Part shown: in pieces, positions 40,552 to 52,221 of the stretch | Position numbering within the stretch: the first letter of the stretch is position 1 | How the letters are laid out: every line of letters begins with the position of its first letter | NCBI RefSeq assembly: GCF_900090045.1 | Contig: NC_041787.1 | Location: forward strand, 826,001-890,000 | Reading direction: 5' to 3' | Origin: Plasmodium malariae | Lineage: Eukaryota > Apicomplexa > Aconoidasida > Haemosporida > Plasmodiidae | Length of the DNA: 64,000 nucleotides | Made by a program: the position numbers and the translations under genes | The notes under the pieces: generated by a model | Databases searched by the model: none | What the model was told of the DNA's origin: nothing | What the model saw: the letters and a program-made list of their open reading frames with translations, nothing else

Positions 40552-41803
40552 CCTTTTCTTTAGGTAATTTAAAAGGTGTTCAGAACAGGATTATACCTCA
40601 TAGTGAAGGTGTACAACGATTTCGTAATTTTAGCTTGGATAGATTGCATATACCGTTGCTCTTATATACTTACACTCATATTCATTGTTTAAGGAATATA
40701 TATTTGCATATATGTATAAATAAATAAATATATATATATATATATACTTATGTTCAACATGTTTAACTTTTTACAGACGAAATTGGTGTTTCTGAGCAAG
40801 CAATAAAAAAATTAAAGGAAATGAAAAAATTAGAATTAGAAATTTTAAAGGACTTTATAAAAAAAGACACTGATAATGTGGAGATGTATAAAAAATTCCA
40901 CTGCATAGCAAGTGATTTTGTTTCTTACGACAAAAAGGAGGCAATTGGTAAACACAAATAAAAGCGTACGTGTATATACACATAAACACCCATGCGTATA
41001 TACACGCACGTATACATATATGTACACGATGATATATTTTTTTCCGAAAACATAAAGCAGCTGCAATTAAATAACATTTCGTTTTGCATTACGCTTTTGT
41101 AATTAGTATCATTAGAATTTATTTAAATTTATTTTTGTTATTAATAAGTTCTGTTTAATTTTCTTATATTTTTTTTTTTCCCTTCATGTCAGAACCCCCA
41201 AATAATGTAACAAATAAAAACAATAAACAGAATGAACCTATTTCGAATGATAAACCTAAAAAATCTGAAAGTTTTATAGATAAAATAACCTCATTCGTAG
41301 GAATTTTTAACTATAATAATATGAACAAAATATATTCAGACCAAATTAAGAGCATGCAACAAGATAAAAAACAAAATACGGCAAACGACGATTTGTATAA
41401 TAATAATAGTAATGGTAATTATAATGAGAATAATAATGAAGGAATGGAAATAGCAAAAAATCAAAACACCAATTCTTATATGCAATTGAATTCTTTTATT
41501 TCATTAAAAGAAAATATGTTTCTAGGCGGAAAAGATAATTCTAGTGAACATTACGAAGTTGGAAATTTGGGATCGTTTTACATGATTTTTGGTGCTCGTA
41601 ACACAGATTATCCTTGGGCTTGTACATGTGATCCTCTTCAACTAATAGAATATAAAGAAAAAAAAAGAGAATATGTTTTATGTAGCAACCAAGTAGATAT
41701 GTCTATACAAAATGCAGATTTATTCTGTAATCCGAAAAACGCTTCTTATTTTCTTTATTTGTCTTATATTTTTACTTTTCTTATTATAATTGTTCATTTT
41801 TAA
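40383..41803 (+). CDS. Predicted secreted protein with GPI-signal-like C-terminus, four exons, unknown function
   Basis: I do not recognise the family. The ATG at 40383 opens a short frame coding a signal-peptide-like start (MLILKMKLNLLILNYLIFG). Proposed exons are 40383-40491, 40564-40623, 40777-40947 and 41193-41803, giving 316 residues with all phases consistent (phase 1 at every junction). Exon 3 and 4 borders are firm (GTAAAC donor; ATGTCAG acceptor). Two donors are uncertain. Exon 1 could instead end at 40437 with the better donor GTAACA, giving 298 residues and dropping SNCAKCFASMAQ. Exon 2 could end at other phase-1 GT sites. The body has a helical Lys-rich part, an Asn-rich stretch, then a conserved-looking FYMIFGARNTDYPWACTCDP segment with several cysteines. 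The protein ends in a 17-residue hydrophobic tail after NPKNAS with no cytosolic part, as in GPI-anchored or tail-anchored proteins. A surface or secretory-pathway protein is inferred. Confidence 0.65.
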
Positions 41804-43004
41804 AAGAAAGAATTAAAGAAAAGAAAATGTAAACAAAAAGGTAAGTAGACTGACAGGAATACTGACAGATAATCAAACAAAAAGTATATAAATAAACGAA
41901 TGAATGAAGTTTTCCCCCACCTTTATATACTTTGCATGCCATTCGTTCAAATTATTACATACAAATTGCATAAGTAAAATGTGTATAAACTTACATATAG
42001 CACACGCGTTCCTTAAGTACAGTGTCTCATGTTTAAGTTTCTAAATGTTATTATTCAACAAGGAAAGAAACACATTTCAAATGACCCTTCGATGAATTTG
42101 TGATAAAATATTACACTGAAGTGTACTTACTTTTTATTTTTATAATTTTTATTATTTTTATTATTTTTATTTTTTTTATCTTTATTTTTTCTTATAACTT
42201 ATATTTAATTATTTTCTACCATTATCAAAAATTATAAAAAATGACTAATAAAAAGTCGAGTATTCATGCCATATAAAAGTGTTGCCTTTTCATACCTTAG
42301 CTAGTGGTTAAGTTATGTAATTCTTCATTAGATGATTGAAACTATAAGAGGTGAGAAAAATAATTGTTTAACAAAAGATTTTATATAGTGACTATTTTCT
42401 TATTAATAAAAAAATATAATAACAAATGATGTCGTTTTCAAAATAGAAGCAATAAAATTTTTAAATTTATTAGGCAACTAATTAAAATTTTGATGTACCT
42501 TTGGTCAGGATCAAAACTATCAAAGCAGCAAAGCAATGAACTAGCAATACAACGCGTTTTTTTATTATTTTCCCTTTTTTAATAATGAATCGCCATTTAA
42601 AATTTTTTTTTATTTTTCTTTGTTTATCTACCAATCTATCAATTTTTACGTGCGAATAGCTGACAAAAATTCTGCCAAAAATGGGACTATATTCAAAATA
42701 TTTATTTCTCAAAGATATGAAACAGGATATACACATTTTAAAAGAAAAAAAAACTACATGAAAAGAATTACTGTTTTTTTTTTTTTTTTTTTTTTTTTTT
42801 TATTTTAACGAATATAAATAACAATGATTTAACTAATTGTGAGTGTGGAATAAATGATGATAATTATATATATATTCATATATATAATATTTATAAACGC
42901 ATGAACACATACATGAACGGATATACAAATAGGCACACACATGAGGAAGGGGAAATTAGGCGGTACGGAATTATTTACCAGCGTCCTTGGCACCGGTGTT
43001 ACTT
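41804..43004. other. Convergent intergenic region between the secreted-protein gene and HOP
   Basis: It contains ATTTTT-type repeats at 42139-42182 and a T tract of about 27 at 42774-42800. No convincing gene; frames at 42482-42808 are short and low in complexity. Confidence 0.75.
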
Positions 43005-44678
43005 CTACCTAACTTTCAATATCCCCGCAGCAATCAACTTTTGTAATCCATTAAAAATTTTAGGATCTTTTATATATTCCGAAATAGAATTAGGGTTTTC
43101 ATTTAATCTTTGTAAAATTATTTGAAATTGTGGATCTGATATAATTTGTTGAATTTCTGGGTCGGACATGGATTTTTTGAATTGTTCTTCATCTACTTTT
43201 TCTGATTTGGACATTTCATCAATTTTGTATGCACACCTTTGATATCCTTCCAAACATTCTTTATTATTAGGATCTAATTCTAATCCTTTATTATAAGCTT
43301 GTAAAGCTTTATAATAATCCTTCATGAAAAAATGTAGGTTTCCTTTTCTACTATATGCCTTAACAAAATTTGGGTCTAATTCTATAGCTTTCATCACATC
43401 TTCTAAGGCTGATGGATATTCTATTAATTTAGTTAATGCTGCTGCTCTGTTAGAATATAATTTGGCATCATTGGGATTTCTTCTAATGGCTTCATCGTAT
43501 TCTTTTTTAGCATTTGGAAAATCATTATTTTTAAAATATTCATTACCTTTGTTTTTATGTTCTTCTGCTTTAATTGGATCTATATATGCCTCTCTTTCTT
43601 CTTTTTCTTTTTTTCTCTCCAATTCCTTCAAAGCATTTCTAGTTGCTCTATTATTATCTTCTACTAATGATTTTCGATACGCTTCAATTGCTTTATCGTA
43701 ATTTTTCATATAGGCATAGCTAATAGCTAATCGATTATATACTTTCGCTACCTGGGAAAAATCAGCCTTAAAATTATATCTATTTTCAATTGCATAAATA
43801 CATGTTTCAATTGATTTTTCATAATTTTTCATTTCCATATATACAGCTGCTATATTATAATGGTACATAATTTCATTAGGGTTAGCTTTAATAGCTTCAT
43901 TATATTCATTCAAAGCCTCTTCAAATTTTTTTTGTTTATAAAATTCATTTCCCTTCAATTTGTGTTCTTCACCAAGTATTTCTTCTGGGGTTCTGTTTTT
44001 TAATTTCTCTTCTTCTTCTTTTCTTTTTCTTTCTTTTTCTTCCTCTTCTTTTTTCCTTTGTTTTTCTCTTTCTGCTTCATACGCAGAATCGTCATTAAAT
44101 CTTATACCGAAAAATTTCTCTACCCCTTCGCATATTTTTTTATTACATGAGGAAAGTATTAAACGAATATTCATTGGATTACTATTAATAGTTTTTATTG
44201 TATTTAAAAGTTCATTAGGATAATTTGCATTTTCTTCTTTATATGATTTTAAATTTTCATCATTTTCTATGATAGTATTTATATGGTTAATGTATTCCAT
44301 ATTTTCCATTAATTTATCTCTTCTTACTTTTTCTAAACCATCTTTTAGTGAGTTATTATTAGGGTCTAATTTTAATCCTTCTAAATAAGTTTTTTCTGAA
44401 TTGTCAAGCTGCCTTAAACCATGTTCTGCACAACCCTTTCTAATATATCCCTTCGGCCAATCCTTTTTCAATCGTATACATTTATTTGCATTTTCTAAAG
44501 CTTCATAAAATCTTCCTAAACTTGAGAAGGCACCTGACAAGTTTGAATATAGCACATGATCTTCCGGATCATTCTTAATAGCACTGGTGAAATGATTTAT
44601 CGACTCTTCAAATTTCCCTTCTTGAAAGCATTTATTGCCTAATTCTTTTAATCGTTGCGCTTCTTCTTTATTCACCAT
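43005..44678 (-). CDS. HOP: Hsp70-Hsp90 organising protein (HOP/Sti1)
   Basis: HOP is the cytosolic co-chaperone that binds the EEVD tails of Hsp70 and Hsp90 at once and passes client proteins between them. The 557-residue protein shows three tetratricopeptide domains. TPR1 spans about residues 4-115 (NKCFQEGKFEESINHFTSAI, YSNLSGAF, GYIRKGCA), TPR2A about 235-350 (KGNEFYKQKKFEEALNEY) and TPR2B about 368-480 (NKGNEYFKNNDFPNAKKEY, YSNRAAALTKL, YSRKGNLHFF). Carboxylate-clamp Lys, Asn and Arg positions are present. Between TPR1 and TPR2A lies a DP1-type segment (NPMNIRLILSSC) followed by a Lys/Glu helix; the C-terminus is a DP2 domain with MSDPEIQQIISDPQFQIIL and the ending GLQKLIAAGILKVR. Length is typical of the family. 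The ATG at 44678 gives MVNKEEAQRLKELGNK, matching the usual HOP start. Single exon. Confidence 0.96.
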   Translation of the reverse strand: MVNKEEAQRLKELGNKCFQEGKFEESINHFTSAIKNDPEDHVLYSNLSGAFSSLGRFYEALENANKCIRLKKDWPKGYIRKGCAEHGLRQLDNSEKTYLEGLKLDPNNNSLKDGLEKVRRDKLMENMEYINHINTIIENDENLKSYKEENANYPNELLNTIKTINSNPMNIRLILSSCNKKICEGVEKFFGIRFNDDSAYEAEREKQRKKEEEEKERKRKEEEEKLKNRTPEEILGEEHKLKGNEFYKQKKFEEALNEYNEAIKANPNEIMYHYNIAAVYMEMKNYEKSIETCIYAIENRYNFKADFSQVAKVYNRLAISYAYMKNYDKAIEAYRKSLVEDNNRATRNALKELERKKEKEEREAYIDPIKAEEHKNKGNEYFKNNDFPNAKKEYDEAIRRNPNDAKLYSNRAAALTKLIEYPSALEDVMKAIELDPNFVKAYSRKGNLHFFMKDYYKALQAYNKGLELDPNNKECLEGYQRCAYKIDEMSKSEKVDEEQFKKSMSDPEIQQIISDPQFQIILQRLNENPNSISEYIKDPKIFNGLQKLIAAGILKVR

Positions 44679-47600
44679 TTTAGCGAGTGTGTTGTGTATA
44701 TATGTATATATATATATATATATATAATATATGCAGATTAATAAATAAATATATGCATATATATCATATACATGCGGATATGTATATTCTTTTACTCTAT
44801 TTATTTATATGTTTTTGTTTTTAAGTTTTTTTCTCTTTATAAATGGGAAGGAATATTTCTCTGAAACTTTAAGTTTATTTGATTCTATATATGATAGTGT
44901 TTCCCTTGTTTTAGTATAACCTATTTTATTTTATGTTTCTTTGGAAAAAAACAATATTTCTATTGTATATACAATTTTCATTTAAAATTTTTTTCCTATG
45001 ATTGAAACTTTCTTTAAACTTAAAATATAATTTTTTTAAAAAAAGTAACACATTATTTTGCTTCTAAAAATATGGGTACTTTTGCTTATTATTTTTTTTT
45101 TTTTTAATATACTATTTGTAAAAATATAAATAAACTTTTTTATATAAGAATATTGATATGATTTAGCAATAATATTATGTTGGTATATATATTTTTTTTA
45201 TATCCTTTAATTAAAAATTATTATGAAGTACACTATTATTCTTTGATGTATTACTTTATTTTTTTTATGCATGTTAATTTTATATCTTCATAGTGTGGTG
45301 TTTATGTATATACATATATAATAAAAATATATTATTATATATTTTTATGTATGTATGTATATATATGTGACACAATAAATTCCTTGTTCAAAAAAACACA
45401 GCTTTCTCAAATATTTATTTTTTTTTTTAATTTAACAAATCATTAATTGCCGTTTTTTTTTAAAACTGGTTATCGTTCCTAAATATGTAGAAACATGCGC
45501 TAATTTACAATAATATTTTTCTCCTTTTTTATTACAATATATTTTAAGCCCATAAGGACATTTATTTTCGTATAATGGATGTATGTAACATCACGCCTTA
45601 ATTAACTGCAGTAAAGGTAAGTAGAATAAGGTTCCTACGAATTTGTGAAATTTATGGGGACCAATGTTCGCTAATTATTATTTAGTTATTTTGTTTAAAT
45701 TACTGCACGCATATATACATAAATATTATACACATATATGTATATATACATATATATATGTAGATAATATATAAGGAGCGTTATACAATATTTTTTTATA
45801 TTTTCTACATCTTTGTATCTCAGTTATTGAGGCTAATTTTTATTAAAATTATTTTTTAAATATTCATTAAATATCTTGAGATATACATTATAATATATTT
45901 CAGTCTGTATTTAATTTTGTTAATACTTTTTTTTTTTTGTGTATACTTTTATATATTATAACCATTTCCCCCTTTTTTTTTTTTTTTTTTTTTTTTTTCT
46001 CTTGAAGTCTATATATTCAACAACTTTTATTTTAAACAAATTGAATATTTTTAAAGTAAAAATATAATATGTTTATACAAGCATATATTTATTAATATGT
46101 ATAATCATTTCTATGTTATTGAATAATTGTTCTTTTTTTAGATTCTTTTTTTTTTTTTTTTTAATTTGTTCATGATAATCGTCCTCGAAAAATAAAGAGA
46201 AAAAGGGAAAACCCCTTTCTATCGCTTAAAAAATTATTATGGCGCTTTTTACTTTTACTTTATATGTTTACACTTTTAAAAAATATATATACATATTAAT
46301 TTTTTTTTTTTTTTTTTTTTGAATAATATAGGTATATATTATGTATTTCTAATGTTAGTTTTTTTAAAAGAGTTTTTAATACCAATTGAATATGCTACAA
46401 GAGAAATTTAATAAATATCTTCTTTGATATTCGCATTCCTTTCAATCGTCTACTTACATTTACATTTTGGTAATGTGTTGGGTTATTTACGAAAAAGGAA
46501 TATTTACTACAGAATAGGAAATAAGGATTACCGTTCTTGTTAATTATTACTTATAAAATTATAGTTGTATACCAGAATATCAATAACAACGTCAGTTGTG
46601 CATATTTATGTGCCTTTAAATATGCTTTGTTTTATACGTTATATACACATAAGCATGAACTATGAACAAGTAGGTATATGGATTTAAATTTCCTTTCTTT
46701 TCTTTTTTATTAACAATTAATCGAAAAAGACATTTATGTTCTTGAACTTAGCCATGACACACTACTGAACTTTCGTAAACCTATTGTGTTTTTTTTTTAA
46801 AAAAAGGTTCATGTACCAATTTTTTTTTATCATCTTTCATAATCTTTGGAACAACAAATTTAAGTTTAAAAATATAGAAAATAAATAACTGTTACTATTC
46901 AAAAAAAATGAAAATAAAATTTTAGTATATATTAGATACAGCCTAAATATCATATTGATTGTAAAAAAAAAGGTTCATCATGTATATATATTTATTTGTG
47001 ATTTATCATTTTATGCATATATATATATTTTTTTTTTTGATAAATAAATACACAATACCTTTTTTTACACATATCAACATAACCAATAAGATATACCTTC
47101 CTATTTTTACAATGAAAAATTAATTCCTTGCAATTTTTCATGCCTTAAAATGAAATAGGGATACGTGTGATATTATAATTGCACATATGGTTTTCTTTAA
47201 AATATGCTCAACTAGAAATGGTACAAAAATATTTTAAATGATATGGAAAAAATTGTAAATTTCAAAATGTTACATATTTTTCTTTTCATAAATTTCAAAA
47301 CATTCTTTTTTCTATATGGGAAAATTTTAATAATTTTCAGTATTTGGATATACTTTTTCATTCTGAATTTTTCACTCGCATCGCATTCACTCGAAATATG
47401 TAAAGCGTGCAAGCATAAAAAATAAAACAAAATAAAAATATATAGTGACGTGAAAAAATTAAAGGAAAAAAAAGGCATTTAAAACAAAAAGGCAAAAAAT
47501 TAAAGGAAGCAAAACTTTTAAAAGGCATATAAATTTTTAACGAAAAAAAAAAAAAAAACACAAGAAACAAAAATATATTGTATTAAGTAACGTGAGAAGA

Positions 47601-47965
47601 TTAAGGTAAAATTTAGAAAAAAAAAAAAATATATTATTACTACTATGAAATAAAAAATGTATGCGTTAAAAAATAATGGAAGTATTTTACATTATACACA
47701 TGTGATACAGAAAATACCTTTTAAAAATTATTTGCGAAAAAACTTCTGCCTTTTTTAATTTTTCTCTTATATAAAAATTTTTAAATGATAAAAATAAATA
47801 TGCATATATGATTATCAAAAGATAAAATTTTATGACATACTTGTAAAAATATAACAATTACGAGAATAGTGTACACTGTGCACAAAACAAAAATATAAGA
47901 GATTATAAATGAAGAACGTTTTTACATAATAATTTATGGTATATATGTATTATATATACGCATGT

Positions 47966-48008
<43 letters not shown>

Positions 48009-48329
48009 TGTACATTTGCATAATTCATTTACATAATATACTTTTAATTGCCATAAGTACCACTAACTAAAATCGTGTATTTTGCATGGTTTTGTTTTTT
48101 TTTCAAGTTTACAAAAAAATATGAAAACTTTGAATTCACATGAAAAAAAAAAATTTTACATTTTTTTTTTATAAAGCTATATATATATATGTGTAATAAC
48201 GGAAATACACTTTTTCGTAAATGCAAGAAACATTTTTTGAAGTTTTGTATGCATTTCACCCAAATATAAAAAGTAATCAAAAATAATAGAAATTTTCTAA
48301 AGGGAAGCCATTTTATTTTGAATAATACA
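44679..48329. other. Large divergent intergenic region between HOP and calmodulin
   Basis: At 3.65 kb this is the longest gap in the window and should hold the promoters and long 5' UTRs of two abundantly expressed genes. It has several T tracts of about 15-25 bases (45091-45106, 45975-46000, 46147-46162, 46300-46320), an (AT)n run at 47968-48001 and many ACATATA repeats. The frames at 47212-47570 are Phe/Lys-rich overlaps without a domain. Non-coding RNAs cannot be excluded by eye. Confidence 0.75.
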
Positions 48330-49238
48330 ATGGCAGACAAGTTAACTGAGGAGCAAATTTCTGAATTCAAAGAAGCCTTTAGTTTATTTGATAAAGATGG
48401 CGATGGAAGTAAACTAAAAAAAAAAAAATAATATAATGACAAAATGGCAAAATAGGAATAGTGACTTTTTACCTAAACAATTGTCCTTTCTTTTCTTAAG
48501 AAATGCATGTTGTCCTGGCTAAAAATTTTTATCATATGCATCATGTGCTAAAATTTACAAAGACATTTGTAGTTATGTTGCATAGGAATACAAATATATA
48601 TATATAAGTACATTATACATGTAAATATGAAGAATCTATAAATCAATTAAAATTACATATTAAACGTGGGAAAAATAAATTATAAGTCGTTGATATATAT
48701 TATTTTATAATTGAAAAAAAAAAAAAATCAATATATGTGTATTATATGAAAACGTATTTCAAGTAGCCGAATATAAACATAGGGGATTAAATAAGGTTAT
48801 TAACCGTTCCTTTATTTTGTTAATTATTATTTTATTTATGTTATTATTTTTTTTTTTTTTTATGTAGCTATAACAACAAAAGAATTGGGGACTGTTATGA
48901 GATCGCTGGGACAAAATCCAACTGAAGCAGAATTGCAAGATATGATAAATGAAATTGATACAGACGGAAATGGAACAATTGATTTTCCGGAATTTTTAAC
49001 TTTAATGGCAAGAAAATTGAAAGATACTGATACGGAAGAAGAATTAATTGAAGCATTTAGAGTTTTTGATAGAGATGGTGATGGATATATAAGTGCAGAT
49101 GAGTTAAGACATGTAATGACAAATTTAGGAGAAAAGTTAACAAATGAAGAAGTAGATGAAATGATAAGAGAGGCAGATATTGACGGAGATGGACAAATTA
49201 ACTATGAAGAATTTGTTAAAATGATGATAGCTAAATAA
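48330..49238 (+). CDS. CAM: Calmodulin, two exons
   Basis: Calmodulin is the ubiquitous calcium sensor that binds and regulates kinases, phosphatases and motor light-chain systems. Exon 1 is 48330-48408 and exon 2 is 48868-49238; the 459-base intron begins GTAAAC and ends TATGTAG and splits the codon for residue 27. Joined, they give exactly 149 codons plus TAA, the canonical length. All four EF-hand loops are intact: [36 protein letters not shown] and [12 protein letters not shown]. The linker helix reads [18 protein letters not shown]. The protein start [20 protein letters not shown] is nearly the same as in animals. Codon use is strongly A/T-ending like the neighbours. Without the first exon, exon 2 would look like a truncated protein from an internal Met. 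Confidence 0.98.
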
Positions 49239-50236
49239 TTTATTAATATGTTACTATCTTGAATATGAAAAAAAAAAAAAAAGATAAAATATATTATGTA
49301 TGTAAGTATATATATACATATATATTAAAACATATATGTGTACAACTTCGTTCCCTTTTTTTATTCATTAAACACCTTTCTTGCATGTTAATACTATTAT
49401 AACCAACTTATTTTGTTTTATCTGAAATAATTCTAAATATTTATAATTTCCATGGATCCAATATGAATAATAAAAATTTATGTATATATCTATATATACA
49501 TATATATATATGTATTAAAGAGAACTGTGCAACCTTATTTGTGATTGTCTTCTCATATAACTAAACATTATGTGTATAAAAATGTTTTTTTTTTTTTTTT
49601 TCCTATTATATCGTAAACAACGTTTTGAATGATATGATATTCATAAATTAGATTCAGTTATAATACTTTTTTCTTTCTCATTTTTTGGAGTTTTTAAAAA
49701 AGACATATATAAAAATAAAATAACAAAAGGAATAAAATTAAAAAAAAATATATATATATAATTTTTATGTAAATGTAACAAAATTAAAATAATTAGCGTT
49801 CTCTGCTAAAGGTAGAGATGTTTTTAAAGAACAAAACAAATACGAAAATATAACATACATATATATATATATGTATACATTACAAATAATATATAATAAT
49901 AACAATCACGTCACATAATATCTCAGCGGTTTAAAACATTTTTTTTTTTTTTTTTTGGAAAGATTTCAATGTGGCATAGTTAATGATACATATTCTAACT
50001 TATTAATATGCATTCCTCATATCCAAGAGATTACATAAATATATATAACTGTATTAATGGAAAAGCACTTCATGCACTTAAACTATTTTATTGTTGCTTT
50101 TTCCAAAAATTAAGAAAGTCGTTCAATCTATGTGTTATAACCTATGAAGTTATTTTGTTTTACTGTATTTGATTTTATTTTGCTTCATTTTTTCATTATT
50201 ATTCATAAACATGTGTTACGCCTCACCACAATATAG
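49239..50236. other. Convergent intergenic region between calmodulin and the QTRT2-like gene
   Basis: Contains ATATAC repeats near 49305, 49490 and 49855, and T tracts near 49585 and 49940. No coding frame. Confidence 0.8.
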
Positions 50237-51436
50237 CTATTGTTTACACCTATGTAACTGGTGACGCTCTATAAACCAACTAATATAACATAAAAAATTA
50301 TTATTTTTTATTTGAGTTTGAATTTCTTGAAAGAATAAGCTATACATATATAGGTTATGATATGTTAATAAAACGTTTGCTGTTAGTTCTTGGCATTTTA
50401 ATAAGTGATGTATGTATGACCGCTTTTCTTTTCTTGGTGAATTAGATGTTATAGTAGAATAATCAAAGGTATATTTTGAATCATTTAAGTCTATAATAAA
50501 ATTTTCGTTATTTTTGAAATCGATAAGATTAATATCGTGTAATTTACTGTTGTAATTTAATTCATCCATCTGAATAATCATATTTATAGCTTTTCCATTT
50601 TTTGCCAAGTAATAAGGAAAATTAGATTCAATAATATCAATTCCATGATATACACTATGTAGAATTTCAACTGGAGTACCAGTACTTAATTGTATAAATT
50701 TTAATTTGTCTTTTGGCAAAACTTTTAAAATATTTAATAAATAACTAGATCTTATTTCGTTAGATTCATCATAACCTAATCCACTTAATAAATAACCATC
50801 TATTATTGAATCGTATTTATTTAATGGCTCGGTTATTAAATTATTTATATTAACTGTTGAAGGAATGGATAAAATACATAAAGACATATTATTATATAAA
50901 TTTTTATCTTTCATTGTTTTTATTTTTTCTAAAAATTCATTCATTAAAGTAATTAACCTTATTTTTTTTTTTTTTCCTATTTCTTCGTTTATTTTAATTT
51001 CTTCTGATGGTATACAAAAAATATCTGGTTCAAATATTTCTATGCATTTTAAAAAGTCATCAAATGAAAATATAGCGGTTGAACTATTTTGTTTTAAAGT
51101 AATAAATTTATTTATATTTATGAAAAAGTCCTTTATTAAAACATTTCTTATATTCATATATCTATAGCTATTCTCAAAATCACAAAAGTTATTTAAGTAA
51201 CTTTTGGTCAACTGTTTAATGTTCTGCTTTGAATAAAATTCTTTTGCTTTTTCAAAAACATCCAAATGGTTATATACTTCAATTAAAGGGCAATTTAGTA
51301 TAAATTTATTCTCTATTTTTCTTAACAATTCTATATTTATAAATTCAGGTAGTAAATCATTTGTTAATATTGTACTAGTAGGTGTTTCAATGTCCATTAC
51401 TCTATTTATGCGATACTTGGTTTCTTGTTCGTTCAT
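50237..51436 (-). CDS. QTRT2: Queuine tRNA-ribosyltransferase accessory subunit 2-like protein, zinc cysteines lost
   Basis: QTRT2 is the non-catalytic partner of QTRT1; together they swap guanine 34 for queuine in the anticodon of tRNAs for Asp, Asn, His and Tyr. The 399-residue protein matches the TGT fold best in its C-terminal half: GYLLSGLGYDES (about residue 220), QLSTGTPVEILHSVYHGIDIIES (about 255-280), and KRSYIHHLLKCQELTANVLLTYHNLYMYSLFF (about 337-368). The last is the family's R-A-Y-I-H-H-L-L signature and the terminal His-Asn-Leu. The catalytic aspartate contexts of bacterial TGT are not kept, so the accessory subunit fits better than QTRT1. The four-ligand zinc site (C-x-C-x2-C plus His) normally sits just before the RxYxHH motif. 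Here that stretch (FDYSTITSNSPRKEK) has no cysteine; only the final His survives. Single exon; the ATG at 51436 follows an A-rich leader. Confidence 0.8.
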   Translation of the reverse strand: MNEQETKYRINRVMDIETPTSTILTNDLLPEFINIELLRKIENKFILNCPLIEVYNHLDVFEKAKEFYSKQNIKQLTKSYLNNFCDFENSYRYMNIRNVLIKDFFININKFITLKQNSSTAIFSFDDFLKCIEIFEPDIFCIPSEEIKINEEIGKKKKIRLITLMNEFLEKIKTMKDKNLYNNMSLCILSIPSTVNINNLITEPLNKYDSIIDGYLLSGLGYDESNEIRSSYLLNILKVLPKDKLKFIQLSTGTPVEILHSVYHGIDIIESNFPYYLAKNGKAINMIIQMDELNYNSKLHDINLIDFKNNENFIIDLNDSKYTFDYSTITSNSPRKEKRSYIHHLLKCQELTANVLLTYHNLYMYSLFFQEIQTQIKNNNFLCYISWFIERHQLHRCKQ

Positions 51437-52221
51437 TTTTTTTTTAAATTATAAACAAATATAATTTATGAAAAATAGGGGTACGCATAATATATTCATT
51501 TAATAATATTTAAATGAAAAATGAAAATATCATTATCAATGTCATTAAATTTGTTGCATCTTCGAGTACCCTAAAAAGGAAAAGGGTTCTCTCCGGAAAA
51601 CAAAATTAGTAAGCAAAAGAGTCAATGGTCAAATAGAACTAGAAATGTGAGAAAGATTAAAAAAAAAAAAGAACAAAATAAAACAAATAAATAAATAAAA
51701 ATTATAAAATAAAAATTATAAAATATAAAATATAAAATAAAAAAATAAAAAAAATAAGATATAAAATTAAATAAAAAAAAAAACATGATAAATTAGCTAA
51801 TTTTCAATAATCTAATCACCTGTGCAACTATCAAATGAGTTGACAAAACGTATTTGCACAATTGCAAGAATAAAATTGTTAAAAAAAAAGAAATACTGTA
51901 ATGCACATTCTGCAGTATTATAAGAATACATGCATATATACATATCATAAACAAATTGAAGTATGGGAAAATTTTTGAACATACTAAAATATGTAAAAAG
52001 GAAGAAGAAAATTAAAATTCACATGAGAATATTTGTAAATTTACTACTACCATTTTATAATTTTATTTTATTCTATTTTAAATTATTTCATTTGTGAATT
52101 TGCAATATATAAGTCGTAAAGAAATGCATGATTAAAAATTGTGCTTAATTTTTGTATATGTAGAAATAAATGAAAAGGATCATGAGTTTTTTCTTTTTTT
52201 ATAGCGTCGCTCATTAAAAAA
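51437..52221. other. Divergent intergenic region between QTRT2-like and CAF16-like genes
   Basis: This short divergent spacer must serve as promoter for both genes. It contains AAATAAAA/TAAAATAT repeats at 51672-51785. No coding frame is seen. A further upstream CAF16 exon is possible but not needed, since the ATG at 52222 already starts a complete nucleotide-binding domain. Confidence 0.75.

Noticed and set aside
41186..41803. Single-exon 205-residue gene starting at ATGTCAG
   Set aside because: The ATG lies in a strong intron acceptor (TTCATGTCAG), and upstream exons fit in phase, including a signal peptide.
47212..47570. Overlapping frames of 60-88 codons in the HOP-calmodulin spacer
   Set aside because: Phe/Lys/Ile-rich, present on both strands, without domain or splice support.
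48885..49238. 117-residue truncated calmodulin starting at an internal Met
   Set aside because: The first exon at 48330-48408 restores the full 149 residues with intact first EF-hand.
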